Positions 30,606 to 41,118 of a stretch of DNA of 64,000 nucleotides are shown here, piece by piece. This DNA comes from Sediminibacillus terrae (GTDB lineage Bacteria; Bacillota; Bacilli; Bacillales; Amphibacillaceae). The position numbers were made by a program, and so were the translations under genes. The notes beneath the pieces were generated by a model, which worked only from the letters and a program-made list of their open reading frames with translations, was not told where the DNA came from and searched no databases. The stretch spans positions 62,001 through 126,000 of the forward strand of contig NZ_VZDQ01000026.1 in assembly GCF_009602435.1 (NCBI RefSeq), given 5' to 3'. Each line of letters opens with the position of its first letter. The first letter of the stretch is position 1.

Positions 30606-31603
30606 GCTTTCGGCACCTCCCGGTTGAAATGGTGATATGCTTTGGCAGTGACCTGCCTGCCCCTCGGCGTCCGCTGAATGAACCCGGTCTGAAGAAGGAA
30701 CGGTTCATACACATCTTCTATTGTCTGGGATTCTTCCCCAATAGTCGCCGAGATGGTGTCCAATCCGACTGGACCACCGTTAAATCCATCGATGATGCCC
30801 AGCAGTAATTTATGGTCGATATGATCCAGGCCGGCAGCATCTACTTGAAGCATTTCCAACGCCGTTTTGGTTGTTTGTTGTGAAATGACCTGCTCACCTT
30901 GCACCTGTGATATGTCCCTTACCCTTTTTAGCAGCCTATTGGCAATCCGCGGTGTACCTCTGGACCTTCTGGCGATTTCAATTGCTGCTTCTTTTTCGAT
31001 TCCTACTTGGAAGATCTCTGCTGTTCTTTCCACAATGGCACACAGGTCTTTTGTTTCATAATATTCCAAACGACTGAGAACACCAAACCGATCGCGCAAC
31101 GGAGCTGTCAGCAACCCTGCACGGGTCGTAGCCCCGACAAGCGTGAACGGCGGTAAATCAAGCCGTACAGAGCGGGCACTGGAACCGGAGCCTATGACAA
31201 TATCAAGGCAAAAATCCTCCATGGCAGGATAAAGAATTTCTTCTACCGCCCGGGGCAGCCGGTGGATTTCGTCGATGAACAAAACATCTCCGGCCTCCAA
31301 TGAAGAAAGTATCGCTGCAAGGTCACCCGCCCGCTCGATCGCGGGTCCTGAGGTCGTACGGAATTGCACCCCCATTTCGTTGGCTATGATGGAAGCCAAT
31401 GTCGTTTTCCCAAGTCCGGGAGGTCCGTAAAGTAAAACGTGATCAAGCGGCTCATTTCTCATTCTGGCTGCTTCTATAAAGATGCGCAAATTACCCTTTG
31501 CCTTATCCTGTCCAATATACTGGGCAAGATTGATCGGACGCAGGCTAAGCTCCATCGACTGATCGTCTTCCTGCAATTCGCCGGAAATCATTCGTTCTTC
31601 CAC
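30602..31603 (-). CDS. ruvB: Holliday junction helicase RuvB
   Basis: RuvB is the AAA+ motor that drives branch migration with RuvA. Walker [10 protein letters not shown] is at residues 59-67, Walker B is LFIDEIHRL, and sensor 1 is VGATTRAG. The C-terminal winged helix ends in [12 protein letters not shown]. Start codon is GTG with GGGGAG at 5 nt spacing. Length 333 residues is standard. It follows ruvA after 60 nt; in Firmicutes RecU replaces RuvC, so the absence of ruvC here is normal. Confidence 0.97.
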   Translation of the reverse strand: MEERMISGELQEDDQSMELSLRPINLAQYIGQDKAKGNLRIFIEAARMRNEPLDHVLLYGPPGLGKTTLASIIANEMGVQFRTTSGPAIERAGDLAAILSSLEAGDVLFIDEIHRLPRAVEEILYPAMEDFCLDIVIGSGSSARSVRLDLPPFTLVGATTRAGLLTAPLRDRFGVLSRLEYYETKDLCAIVERTAEIFQVGIEKEAAIEIARRSRGTPRIANRLLKRVRDISQVQGEQVISQQTTKTALEMLQVDAAGLDHIDHKLLLGIIDGFNGGPVGLDTISATIGEESQTIEDVYEPFLLQTGFIQRTPRGRQVTAKAYHHFNREVPKA

Positions 31604-31663
31604 GTTATCTCCCCTTTATCAATAAGAAGTTCTCTCTGGCTGATCCATTTATACAACAGGCAC

Positions 31664-32278
31664 TTATTTCATCAACAAAGCCAATCCTTTACGGATATAC
31701 GGATCGGAATTTTCATGGTGTTCCTGTTTCAATGTCGGTACGATTGCTTTTACTTCGCGTTCCGAATATCCCAGTGCTTTCATGGCGGCAACTGCTTCCT
31801 CCAAGGCGTTGTTTTGTCCCTGGAGAGCATCTGCTTCCGAAGAACGGTCGGCAGTTTCGAGTGCGACAGCCGCAAATCCATCAGGCAGCTTCCCCTTCAA
31901 GTCAAGGATCATTTGGCGTGCTGTTTTTTTGCCGATACCCGGAAATTGAGTCAAAAACTTATCGTCTTCCCTTTCGATAGCCGATACGAATTCTTCCACC
32001 CGCACAGAAGCAAGAACGGCCAACGCCCCTTTCGGACCAATTCCTGATACATTCAGCAGTTTGGAGAACAATAATTTGTCATCTGTTTTTTTAAAACCAA
32101 ACAATGTTTGATTATCTTCTCTGACGTAATGATACGTATAAATCAGTACTTGCTCACCTAAAGAATCCTGAAATGCGAATGGATTTGCACAAATAATTTC
32201 ATAACCAACCCCATTCGCTTCCACTACTACAGCTTCTTCATTCACTGCTTCCAAATTTCCCTTTATGTATGCGATCAT
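31664..32278 (-). CDS. ruvA: Holliday junction DNA-binding protein RuvA
   Basis: RuvA forms the tetramer that holds Holliday junctions and recruits RuvB. Domain order is an N-terminal OB fold (MIAYIKGNLEAVNEEAVVVE), two helix-hairpin-helix motifs (LLNVSGIGPKGALAVL and LTQFPGIGKKTARQMIL), an acidic linker, and the C-terminal RuvB-binding domain (EAVAAMKALGYSEREVKAIV). The length is 204 residues. GGGGAG precedes the ATG. A candidate LexA site lies about 50 nt upstream, which would place ruvAB in the SOS regulon. Confidence 0.96.
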   Translation of the reverse strand: MIAYIKGNLEAVNEEAVVVEANGVGYEIICANPFAFQDSLGEQVLIYTYHYVREDNQTLFGFKKTDDKLLFSKLLNVSGIGPKGALAVLASVRVEEFVSAIEREDDKFLTQFPGIGKKTARQMILDLKGKLPDGFAAVALETADRSSEADALQGQNNALEEAVAAMKALGYSEREVKAIVPTLKQEHHENSDPYIRKGLALLMK

Positions 32279-32326
32279 CGTGATTATTCTCCCCTATCCA
32301 CAATAGCCTGTATCTATCTTACCATA

Positions 32327-32340
32327 CAAGCGTATGTTCG
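32327..32340. promoter_or_regulatory. Candidate LexA (SOS) box upstream of ruvA
   Basis: CAAGCGTATGTTCG has one perfect GTTCG half-site and the right 4-nt spacer, but the other half is degenerate against CGAACnnnnGTTCG. It is placed where a repressor would block ruvA transcription. Confidence 0.42.
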
Positions 32341-32433
32341 TATAACTGTTTTCTATCTAAGCTTACTTGGTGACTATGGGGAGATTCACGAATCATGATA
32401 AAAAGGATTCCGGCTGAAAACCGGAACCCTCCA

Positions 32434-32994
32434 TTAACTGTTGACTGAACGCTGGGGAGCCATACCTCGATAAGCCTCCAGAACATACTGGTAAACTTGT
32501 TTGGAATCAATTTTGATACCGTTCTGAAGCCTTTGCCGCTGGTAACTCTCCAGCTCACCCGTATCGATCTGATAAAAGGATTGTATCACTTGTTCATGGA
32601 TAGGCAGTCCTTCAAATATCGCCAATTGGTTGTCAGATAAGCCGAAGTAACCATGTTCCTTCATGTACGGTGAAATGTCAGCAATTTCTTTTTTTAAAAC
32701 AACCTTTCCTTCCTGCTGTTCGACTACCTTCCAATCATGATAATACGACCAGAAATCTTCCATCGCCCATATTTTTTCCTCATGGGTGCTTTTTTCTACA
32801 TGTCCGTCCATGTATTGCTTTTGCAGGGTCACTTCCAATACCAATGGTTCTTTTGGTGCAGCTTGCTCTTCTTGTGCCAAGACTTGAGTCGTCCGTCCGC
32901 CAGTTGAATGTATCAGTATACCAAACAACAGGAATACACCGGCTATTCCCATAACTGCCTTGTAACAGACAAAAAGCTTTCGTCGTTGTCTCAC
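32434..32994 (-). CDS. bofC: Forespore-secreted regulator BofC
   Basis: BofC is exported from the forespore into the intermembrane space, where it inhibits the SpoIVB protease and so delays pro-sigma-K processing. The protein has an N-terminal hydrophobic signal (VMGIAGVFLLFGILI) and two small domains. The conserved middle is EDFWSYYHDWKVVEQQEGKV and ISPYMKEHGYFGLSDN, as in B. subtilis BofC. The frame is open to 33057, but GGGGTGG stands just before the GTG at 32994, giving 186 residues. Its target pathway includes SpoIVFA/SpoIVFB, encoded at 44-46 kb of this window. Confidence 0.92.
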   Translation of the reverse strand: MRQRRKLFVCYKAVMGIAGVFLLFGILIHSTGGRTTQVLAQEEQAAPKEPLVLEVTLQKQYMDGHVEKSTHEEKIWAMEDFWSYYHDWKVVEQQEGKVVLKKEIADISPYMKEHGYFGLSDNQLAIFEGLPIHEQVIQSFYQIDTGELESYQRQRLQNGIKIDSKQVYQYVLEAYRGMAPQRSVNS

Positions 32995-33090
32995 ACTATC
33001 CACCCCATATTTTAAAATAGCCAAACCTCTATTTGACAGTTTGGCCATTTTCCACACTTTTTATCCTGAGGAAGAGTGGTCAGCGCACAG

Positions 33091-33123
33091 AAAAACCGGC
33101 AGTTTCCTATAAAAACGCCGGTT
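33091..33123 (-). terminator. Terminator of yebC
   Basis: A 7-bp GC-rich stem AACCGGC/GCCGGTT encloses a 16-nt loop and on minus is followed by a T run. It is 11 nt beyond the yebC stop. Confidence 0.82.
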
Positions 33124-33133
33124 AAGAATCACT

Positions 33134-33883
33134 TTATAATCGGGCAAGAATTTCCTCGTCTGCATCAAGGTTATGGTAAACGTCCTGAACGTCTTCGTTA
33201 TCTTCCAGCATATCTACCAGACGTATCATCTGTTTCGCTTCGTCTTCACCGAGCGGTGAGAGCGTCTGTGGTATCATCGTCAATTCTGCCGTTGAAAAAG
33301 TATAACCATCGGCTTCCAATTGATTTTTCACTTCAGCAAAGCTTTCCGGATCCGTATAGATTTCAAAAACATCGTCCGTCGTTTCCATTTCTTCTGCACC
33401 AGCTTCTATGACTGCCAACAGCATTTCATCCTCGTCCGCATCCGTTGTACTTCTATCGATGACGAGATAACCCTTTCGGTCGAACATGAATGCAACACAG
33501 CCGTTTTCTCCGAGGTTCCCGCCGTTTTTATTAAAAGCATAGCGCACTTCAGATGCAGTCCGATTTTTATTATCTGTCAAAGCTTTCACCATCACAGCAA
33601 CTCCGCCTGGTCCGTAGCCTTCATATGTCATTTCTTCATAGTTTACGCCTTCCAAGTCACCGGTCGCTTTTTTTATCGCGCGATCGATATTATCATTTGG
33701 CATGTTATTTGCTTTTGCTTTATCTACAGCCAAGCGGAGTGACGGGTTCATTTCCGGATCTCCACCGCCCTGTTTCGCTGCGACGAATATTTCCTTCGCC
33801 ATCTTCATAAATATTTTGCCGCGCTTTGCATCCTGTGCATTCTTGCGTCGTTGTATATTTTTCCATTTAGAATGACCAGCCAT
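33134..33883 (-). CDS. yebC: YebC/PmpR-family protein
   Basis: The 249-residue protein starts [20 protein letters not shown], the invariant N-terminus of the YebC/TACO1 family, and contains [20 protein letters not shown] and [19 protein letters not shown]. Family members are described as transcription regulators (PmpR) and, for TACO1 and some bacterial YebC proteins, as translation factors that relieve ribosome stalling at proline stretches. The frame is open 56 codons upstream, but AGAGGAGA lies before the ATG at 33883. It is flanked by bofC and a large repeat block and has its own terminator. Confidence 0.96.
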   Translation of the reverse strand: MAGHSKWKNIQRRKNAQDAKRGKIFMKMAKEIFVAAKQGGGDPEMNPSLRLAVDKAKANNMPNDNIDRAIKKATGDLEGVNYEEMTYEGYGPGGVAVMVKALTDNKNRTASEVRYAFNKNGGNLGENGCVAFMFDRKGYLVIDRSTTDADEDEMLLAVIEAGAEEMETTDDVFEIYTDPESFAEVKNQLEADGYTFSTAELTMIPQTLSPLGEDEAKQMIRLVDMLEDNEDVQDVYHNLDADEEILARL

Positions 33884-34063
33884 AGGACATTCTCCTCTCT
33901 TAATGCTGAATAATTCAGTCAGGACATTGCCTGCAAGTAAAAGTTGAGAAAAAATTCCTTTATTACTATAACATAAAATTTTATGCTTATAAATATTTAT
34001 ATCCCCGGAGTCTGTATTAGTAGAGAATAATTGCTTTTGGCTTTTACACAAAAGATATAAATT

Positions 34064-34607
34064 GTGACATTGTTTGAATGCGCCTTTCTAGCCCTCCTAT
34101 AGTCGTTAAGATGGGACTCGGCGCTGCGAAAATACCCTGCGCTTTCCGAGGGCGGCTGGTGAGCTTCCTCGAGCTGACGCTCTGCGGGATCTCACCGAGG
34201 CCTTTCCTCCCGCTGGAGTCTCCGGGTGTTTTCTTCGCTAGGAACAGCTTTCTGTTTAGAAACGCGTGGACTCGAAATTTTTAATCATAATACTCCATGC
34301 ACCGTATCATCAAAAGACTTAGCTGGGAAAACAAGTAGAAAGTCCAAGAACAGGAGAAAAGAAGTACACATTTCCTGACAAACGTTTTTAAGATGGCTTG
34401 TTGGTTCTCAAGGAAAAAGTCTACGCTTTCTTTAATCAGCCTGCTCCTTAGCGCAGGGAGCATACGCAGACTCCTGCGGGAACAGGGCGAGCTGAAGATC
34501 CACTTGGTAAAGCGATTTTCTTTACCAAGTTAGCTGAAGCCGTGCCCGCGGAAAGCGAAGTATGCTACCGAAGCGTTGATTAGCACACGCTTTTTGAATA
34601 GGCAATG
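34064..34607 (+). repeat. Composite dispersed repeat, copy 2 (A half plus B half)
   Basis: This is the partner of the copy at 2708-3281, in the same orientation and with the same order of parts. The A half (about 34121-34256) is nearly identical over 130 nt. Its right arm reads GGGTGTTTTC, which still pairs with GAAAATACCC through one G-U pair. The B half (about 34456-34571) keeps the inner hairpin CTTGGTAAA/TTTACCAAG. The linker is about 30 nt shorter than in copy 1. It occupies most of the 969-nt gap between yebC and the lipoprotein gene. The remaining 250 nt towards 34852 hold a short open frame (34618-34827) that I do not believe. Confidence 0.82.
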
Positions 34608-34852
34608 GAACTTCCTATTACAACCACTGCGCAATTTCTATCAAGAGCACGGAATGATAAACAAGGGATTTTGAGCCTCCGATTAAACAGAAAGCCTGCA
34701 TCATTTTACCATGTAAGAACCAGTTCAAATCCTCACGCTGGGGGTTCCAACCATCATAAATCGGGATTGTTGCCATTACTGTCTTCTTCCCAGCGCAAAA
34801 AAGCCCTTGCCACAGCGAATACTGCACAAAGGCAAAAATCTGTTATATCGTC

Positions 34853-35371
34853 TCATCTTACCAGTTCCTTGGCATCTCGATCTCTCATTTGGTTCCAATA
34901 GATGTCTCCAGTATAAACGAGAACCTCTTTTCCTTCAGCTTGGCGTTCCACTTTGCTGTAAACCTTGTCTGCTATCGATGCAGCATTATCATCATACTCC
35001 TGGTTCAAGGTAAGAGAAACGATGACACGTTGATCGGTAACGTAAACTTGGGCAAGCTTGACTTCATCCAGTCGATTTAGGTCTTCGGTAATGGATTGAG
35101 ACAATTTGTTGTAAAATCCGCCTAAATGACGCTGGCCAGGCGGCAGGTTCTCCTGGTAGCCGGTATAATCCTGCGCCTCTTCCTGCCCGCCGTTTCGATT
35201 GCCTTCATCATCCAATTTCCGTTCGGCCTCATCGTGGGTACTATAGTCGATCGGCATAGTGGAGTCTTCCATGTCCTCACTGATCATTTGTCCTTCTTCC
35301 TGCTGATCTGCACACCCCGCTGCAACCATAAGAACCACACAGCCAAAAGCGAACAATAAAAATTTACTCAA
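34853..35371 (-). CDS. YhcN/YlaJ-family sporulation lipoprotein (CoxA-like)
   Basis: The 172-residue protein has a lipoprotein signal with lipobox VAAGC (Cys20), an acidic low-complexity stretch, and a C-terminal YhcN/YlaJ domain (SQSITEDLNRLDEVKLAQVY, then VSLTLNQEYDDNA). Relatives in B. subtilis are forespore products of the spore membrane or cortex. CoxA (YrbB) is encoded beside safA in that genome, and this gene lies only two genes away from safA here. Start codon is TTG after a strong AAGGGAGG. I infer a spore inner-membrane or cortex location; the molecular role is not known. Confidence 0.88.
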   Translation of the reverse strand: MSKFLLFAFGCVVLMVAAGCADQQEEGQMISEDMEDSTMPIDYSTHDEAERKLDDEGNRNGGQEEAQDYTGYQENLPPGQRHLGGFYNKLSQSITEDLNRLDEVKLAQVYVTDQRVIVSLTLNQEYDDNAASIADKVYSKVERQAEGKEVLVYTGDIYWNQMRDRDAKELVR

Positions 35372-35443
35372 TAAAAAAACCTCCCTTACCTTTATAATGA
35401 GATAAGGAAGATTTTTTAATCAGTTATATTCTGGGAGGAACTG

Positions 35444-36181
35444 TTACAAGGATGGTCCCGGTGCGATTTCCCGCTTATGAGCTGACTTTTTGTGAAGCCG
35501 CTCAATAATATCTTTATCCTTTTGCGGAATTTCTCCACCTTTCAAATATTTGTCGATTTTCTCGTAAGTCGTTCCCATTTCATTCTCGTCGGTTTGTCCT
35601 TCCCATAGTCCAGCACTAGGCTGTTTATGGACAATGTCATCGGGTACACCTAAATATTCCGCCATTTCCCGGACTTCACCTTTGCCTAGGCTTACTAAAG
35701 GTACCAAATCAACGCCGCCATCCCCATACTTGGTAAAATAACCCGTATAAAATTCTGCTGCGTTGTCTGTTCCAACCACTAAGTATTGATAATTCGCCGC
35801 CAAAGCATATAAAGTGCTCATGCGCAGACGGGCGCGTAAGTTGGCATCTGCCAAATGCTGGTTATCCGGATTGACGGACTGCTGGTCGTTGAGCTGTTTT
35901 TGGATATTGTTGAACAATACATCATGTGTTTCTGACAAATCAACGGTTAAAGAGTCGATTCCACAACTGTCAATTACCTTCTTGGCATCTTCCATGTCCT
36001 GCGGGTTGCTTTTGCAGGGGAGTATTACACCGAGTGAGTGATATGGTGCCGCACGTTTTATCAGATGTGCCACCACGGCTGAATCAATGCCGCCGCTTAC
36101 GCCTACCAGTAACCCTTTCACTCCGGATTCTTCGATTTTTTCCTGCAGCCATGCTACAATCTTTTCTACTTTTTCCTGCAT
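35444..36181 (-). CDS. nadE: NH3-dependent NAD+ synthetase
   Basis: NadE converts deamido-NAD to NAD using ATP and ammonia. The PP-loop SGGIDSAV is at residues 30-37; the C-terminal signature is GLWEGQTDENEMGTTYEKID. At 245 residues it lacks the glutaminase domain and is shorter than the 272-residue B. subtilis NadE; the sequence looks more like the short clostridial/archaeal type. It sits in the middle of a sporulation group (lipoprotein, ysxE, safA), which B. subtilis does not show, so it was probably inserted or acquired. Confidence 0.93.
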   Translation of the reverse strand: MQEKVEKIVAWLQEKIEESGVKGLLVGVSGGIDSAVVAHLIKRAAPYHSLGVILPCKSNPQDMEDAKKVIDSCGIDSLTVDLSETHDVLFNNIQKQLNDQQSVNPDNQHLADANLRARLRMSTLYALAANYQYLVVGTDNAAEFYTGYFTKYGDGGVDLVPLVSLGKGEVREMAEYLGVPDDIVHKQPSAGLWEGQTDENEMGTTYEKIDKYLKGGEIPQKDKDIIERLHKKSAHKREIAPGPSL

Positions 36182-36209
36182 CGTAAGTCTCCTCCCATTT
36201 GATAATAAT

Positions 36210-37178
36210 TTATGTTAGCACAATTTGAACTTCTTTCACAAATTTAACCCGCTTTTCCCATTTATCCTCCAAATCGTCCATAAAATCGGACACTTGCTGC
36301 CGTGACGGTTGTTTCCGCAAAAACAACAACCATTCTCTGAGCAAATCGACCGGTATACCGACACCTTGCAAAATAAACTTAAGTTCCTCTTCATTTTCCG
36401 GGAAAACATTCCTGCATAATTGATTTACATCATAATTGATGTAAGACAAAAAACGCTGGCCAATTTGAATCCAGTCGTAACTTTCCGGAGCCAGACTGAG
36501 CAAATCAAAGTCGATGACTTCCACTGTTCCCGATTTTGTCCGTAAAAAATTGTGGGAAGCGACATCGCCGTGCGTCCAACAGTGTAGATCTACTGCCTTT
36601 TTTTCTATTGCATACCAGTCGACATCCTTCCGCAACTGTTCCAAAAGGGCGGTCGTCCTGTCGATGATTTCCCTGGCCAAGCTACCCTTTCCAGCATTAT
36701 CAAAGAGAACTCGGGTTTTGGAAAACTTTTGCAACCGATTTTCCCACTTGTACAACAGCGGCGGCCGGATGACTGGATCCGACACGTTAATTCCCCTGGC
36801 TGCCGAATGAAAATTACGGAGGGCCTTTACCGCCATTTCTCTGTCCTGCTTGTCGGCGAAATGAAGAGACTTTCCCGCCCGGTGAGGCATTAAAAGCCAA
36901 TAGTAACCATATTCATATAAAAAGAGTTCCCCATTTGGAAAATGGACAAACCTGACAATGCCCGAAGCAGCATAAGCGACTTGAAAATCGAGTTGTTGCT
37001 GTACTGATGCTATTTGCCTGATTCCTTTCAGAATATACTCCCGGCCATGTTCATCACGGATAGCGAAAACAGAGTTCTTCAGGAAACTTACTTTTTTCAG
37101 GTACAAGTTTGCCCTCTTTTGTAAAAAGGAAGAGAGACGAGCCTTGAAGGCTTCGTCTCTAAGTTCTGGCTTATTCAC
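36210..37178 (-). CDS. ysxE: CotS/YsxE-family kinase-like spore protein
   Basis: The 322-residue protein has an aminoglycoside-phosphotransferase/kinase-like fold. The catalytic-loop equivalent is HGDVASHNFL (near residue 220) and the metal-binding segment is VIDFDLLSLAPE. The CotS, YutH, YtaA and YsxE proteins of this type are spore-coat components in Bacillus. It overlaps the end of safA by 8 nt, the safA-ysxE pairing known in B. subtilis, so it is coupled to a coat morphogenesis gene. Whether it phosphorylates anything is unknown. Confidence 0.88.
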   Translation of the reverse strand: MNKPELRDEAFKARLSSFLQKRANLYLKKVSFLKNSVFAIRDEHGREYILKGIRQIASVQQQLDFQVAYAASGIVRFVHFPNGELFLYEYGYYWLLMPHRAGKSLHFADKQDREMAVKALRNFHSAARGINVSDPVIRPPLLYKWENRLQKFSKTRVLFDNAGKGSLAREIIDRTTALLEQLRKDVDWYAIEKKAVDLHCWTHGDVASHNFLRTKSGTVEVIDFDLLSLAPESYDWIQIGQRFLSYINYDVNQLCRNVFPENEEELKFILQGVGIPVDLLREWLLFLRKQPSRQQVSDFMDDLEDKWEKRVKFVKEVQIVLT

Positions 37179-38262
37179 TCTCTTCTTCTTCCTCCCGGGA
37201 ATAAGGTGGATATGGTGGGTTGAAATTCGTCATCCCTGTATATGGCTGTTGGGGTTGGAACTGTTGGTGGGATGGATACATTTGCTGTGGCATCATTTGC
37301 CCACCGTAAGGCTGCATGCCTTGCTGCGGCATAAATCCAGGATAACCATAACCCGGCCATTGCTGACCTGGATTTCCAGCCATGAACTGATTCGGATCGG
37401 CGTACTGCCCCATGAGGGATGAACCCCCGCAACCGCAATCGTCAGTGTGCGTTCCTGCCACATTTTGCGGCATCTGTGGCATTTCCATTGAAGATGAGGA
37501 TTCCATCAAGTCTTCCATCCCCTGCGAGACACCTTGCACAGCAGGGTAAGAAAAAGAATGACCGGCCGTCATATTCTCCACCCCGAATTGCGGCCCACAA
37601 GGCATCATATCACCCATCGGATAATGATGTACCGGCATGGTCATAGGCTGCATCGGGATACAGTATGGCATCGGTTGATAACAGTTGAAAGGCATCGGCT
37701 GTTGTGCCGGCATTGTATGTGCAGGCATTTCATAGGTCGGTTTTTCCTGTTTCCATTTTTTATCCTCGTGTTTTTTTGGCGACTCATAGGACGGCTTTTT
37801 CGGCACTGTCATATTGATCGGAAACTTTTCCATGTGCTGTTCCATCATGGGCACTTTCGGAACGTCCATCATTTTAGAAAGAGGTTTCTTATGGTCATCT
37901 TCCTTGATCACCGGAAATGCTTTTGGCGAAGTATCCTTCCAAGGATGCTTTGCAGGCTGCTTGCCAGCCTGTGGCTGTGTATCCGGCTTTTCTTTTTCCT
38001 TGGGCTTCTGCTGGCTTTCCTGTTGCTTCTTCTTCTGTTTTTGTTGTGCTGTTTGCGGAGGGTATTGCTGCATTTCCTTATCTAAACTTCCCTCTTGTTT
38101 AACTTGAACAGAATTGCCCGGTATCTTGATTTTCATCCCCGGCATGATCATATCCGGGTTGGACAGGTGAGAATTCACCTGCTTCAGTTCTTCAAAATCC
38201 ACTCCATACTTTTTGGCTATTTCCCACAATGTTTCTCCTTTTTGCACTACATGAATTCTCAA
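37171..38262 (-). CDS. safA: Spore coat/cortex morphogenetic protein SafA (LysM)
   Basis: SafA binds spore peptidoglycan through its LysM domain and recruits coat proteins. The LysM domain occupies residues 2-48 (HVVQKGETLWEIAKKYGVDF, then NPDMIMPGMKIKIP). A long Lys/Gln/Pro linker follows, then a Met-, Gln-, Pro- and Tyr-rich tail. The tail includes a small cysteine cluster (DDCGCGG) and PQQ repeats such as PQQGMQPYGGQMMPQQMY. The longest frame starts at 38328, but the TTG at 38262 has AAGGGAG at 8 nt and gives the SafA N-terminus, for 363 residues. Low complexity makes the tail poorly alignable. It overlaps ysxE by 8 nt. Confidence 0.93.
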   Translation of the reverse strand: MRIHVVQKGETLWEIAKKYGVDFEELKQVNSHLSNPDMIMPGMKIKIPGNSVQVKQEGSLDKEMQQYPPQTAQQKQKKKQQESQQKPKEKEKPDTQPQAGKQPAKHPWKDTSPKAFPVIKEDDHKKPLSKMMDVPKVPMMEQHMEKFPINMTVPKKPSYESPKKHEDKKWKQEKPTYEMPAHTMPAQQPMPFNCYQPMPYCIPMQPMTMPVHHYPMGDMMPCGPQFGVENMTAGHSFSYPAVQGVSQGMEDLMESSSSMEMPQMPQNVAGTHTDDCGCGGSSLMGQYADPNQFMAGNPGQQWPGYGYPGFMPQQGMQPYGGQMMPQQMYPSHQQFQPQQPYTGMTNFNPPYPPYSREEEEESE

Positions 38263-38402
38263 TACTGAAACTCCCTTCTGTATAATTATGGCAGACACTA
38301 ACGAGCCTGAATTACAGAACAATTCCATACAACATATGCGAATGCCCCAGAAAGGTTGATGAAATATTCGATGATCATGAAAAATATGCCCAAAAAATAC
38401 AA

Positions 38403-38442
38403 GCTGCCGGCCGGAATGACTTGCATCATCCCTGCCGGCAGC
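38403..38442 (-). terminator. Terminator of the spo0B-obg-pheB-pheA group
   Basis: A GC-rich stem (GCTGCCGG with complementary CCGGCAGC) encloses a partly paired loop. On minus it is followed by a T-rich tail. It lies 11 nt after the pheA stop. Confidence 0.85.
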
Positions 38443-38452
38443 AAAACTACTT

Positions 38453-39316
38453 TTACATATTCATTTGGTAGACGGGATATGTACCGAGGAGTGTCACTTT
38501 ACAGCCCAACGCCTCCAATTCGGCCTTCACCCCGGGAAACAACACTTGGTCATATGCCTGGTTGACATCAATGATGAAATAATAATTTCCCAGGCCTGTC
38601 TTCATCGGTCGAGATTCGATTTTGGATAGGTTCATTTTCCGCCAGGCAAAAGCAGACAACACCTGGTGCAATGCACCCGCATAATCGCTTGGGAGCGTAA
38701 TCAACAATGTTGTTTTTTGCGTACCTGCCACATGACCATTGCTGATTAGCGGTTCCTCTTGTTTCGATAACACCGCAAACCTTGTATGATTATTCGGATA
38801 ATCATGAATATCCTCTGCCAGGATTGTTAATCCATATTCCTTTGCAGCAAGCTTGTTGCCAATTGCAGCAGCTGTCGGATCGGATGCTGCAACCATCTCT
38901 GCTGCCTTTCCTGTAGAAGTGGTGTAATGCACATCCGCCTGCTGCAGTTGTTTATGCAAAAATTGATGACATTGTGCAATTGCATGGCTGTGCGAATATA
39001 CATGAGCTATATCCGACAAAGACCCGGTCGCTCTTTCGTTCACCAGGAGGTGCTGCTTGATCGGAACAACAATTTCTGCAACGATAGGAAGTCTGACTTG
39101 ATGAATCATATAGTCAATCGTCAAGTGTACCGTTCCTTCAATCGCATTTTCCAATGGCACGACAGCTATGTCGATTGCTCCATGCTCGACAGCGTCCATA
39201 CATTCAGGAATGGTCGCAAAATCCGCTTTTTCTTCTCCATTAAAAAGGGAATCTACTGCAATTTTTGTAAAAGTCCCTTTTGGCCCCAAATACCCTATTT
39301 TCTTCGTCGTCAACAT
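38453..39316 (-). CDS. pheA: Prephenate dehydratase
   Basis: PheA converts prephenate to phenylpyruvate, the committed step to phenylalanine. The catalytic domain has GYLGPKGTF at the start and the essential TRFAVL motif near residue 175. The C-terminal ACT domain carries the phenylalanine-binding motif KIESRPMKTGLGNYYFIID. GGGGGA precedes the ATG at 39316, giving 287 residues. The small ACT protein PheB is encoded 13 nt upstream and obg before that, exactly as in B. subtilis. Confidence 0.97.
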   Translation of the reverse strand: MLTTKKIGYLGPKGTFTKIAVDSLFNGEEKADFATIPECMDAVEHGAIDIAVVPLENAIEGTVHLTIDYMIHQVRLPIVAEIVVPIKQHLLVNERATGSLSDIAHVYSHSHAIAQCHQFLHKQLQQADVHYTTSTGKAAEMVAASDPTAAAIGNKLAAKEYGLTILAEDIHDYPNNHTRFAVLSKQEEPLISNGHVAGTQKTTLLITLPSDYAGALHQVLSAFAWRKMNLSKIESRPMKTGLGNYYFIIDVNQAYDQVLFPGVKAELEALGCKVTLLGTYPVYQMNM

Positions 39317-39329
39317 GCTTCCCCCTGTT

Positions 39330-39779
39330 CTAAGCACCAGAACTTAATATTTCCACTTTATCGACAAAATCAAGCCGTTTCAATTGTTGAATCAACGTCT
39401 CGATTTGAACAGTCATGGCGGAAGTATTCAAGGACAATGTCACATTGGCCTTTCCTTGAAGCGGAATCGTCTGGTGGATGGTCAAAATATTCCCCCCTGC
39501 TTTTGCTACCGTATCCAGCAGGTTGGACAATGTTCCTGCCCTGTCTTCCAAGTGGAAAAACAAGGTGATCATCCGCTCTTTTACCATTGCCTGGAAAGGA
39601 AATACTGCATCCCGATACTTATAAAAAGCACTCCGCGACAAATCGACTTGTTTCACCGCGTCGAATACAGATTCCACCTTGCCGCGTTCAATGAGTGCTT
39701 TTGCCTCAATAGTTTTTTTCATGGCGTCCGGAAGAATGTCACTTCGTACCAGATAAAATTTTTCCTCTTTTTCAGCCAT
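39330..39779 (-). CDS. pheB: ACT-domain protein PheB
   Basis: The 149-residue protein has an N-terminal helix-turn-helix-like region ([15 protein letters not shown]) and a C-terminal ACT domain ([20 protein letters not shown], then [10 protein letters not shown]). It matches PheB of B. subtilis in length and neighbours. ACT domains bind amino acids, so it probably senses an aromatic amino acid, but its target is unknown. The true start is the ATG at 39779 with AAGGGGA. It lies between obg and pheA. Confidence 0.94.
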   Translation of the reverse strand: MAEKEEKFYLVRSDILPDAMKKTIEAKALIERGKVESVFDAVKQVDLSRSAFYKYRDAVFPFQAMVKERMITLFFHLEDRAGTLSNLLDTVAKAGGNILTIHQTIPLQGKANVTLSLNTSAMTVQIETLIQQLKRLDFVDKVEILSSGA

Positions 39780-39823
39780 CGGTTTATTCCCCTTTGTATT
39801 TGCCTGGCTCCGCCTGTCCATAT

Positions 39824-41110
<1,287 letters not shown>

Positions 41111-41118
41111 TCACCTCT

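Noticed and set aside
34690-34760. tRNA-like stretch containing GTTCAAATCC
   Set aside because: The T-loop resemblance is not backed by an acceptor stem, D arm or anticodon stem on either strand.
34618-34827. 69-codon open frame beside the second composite repeat
   Set aside because: It has no ribosome binding site, no recognisable domain and overlaps the end of the repeat; the equivalent region near copy 1 has no such frame.
37534-38085. 183-codon plus frame antisense to safA
   Set aside because: It is a shadow created by the low-complexity safA tail, rich in His, Phe and Arg by strand complementarity only.
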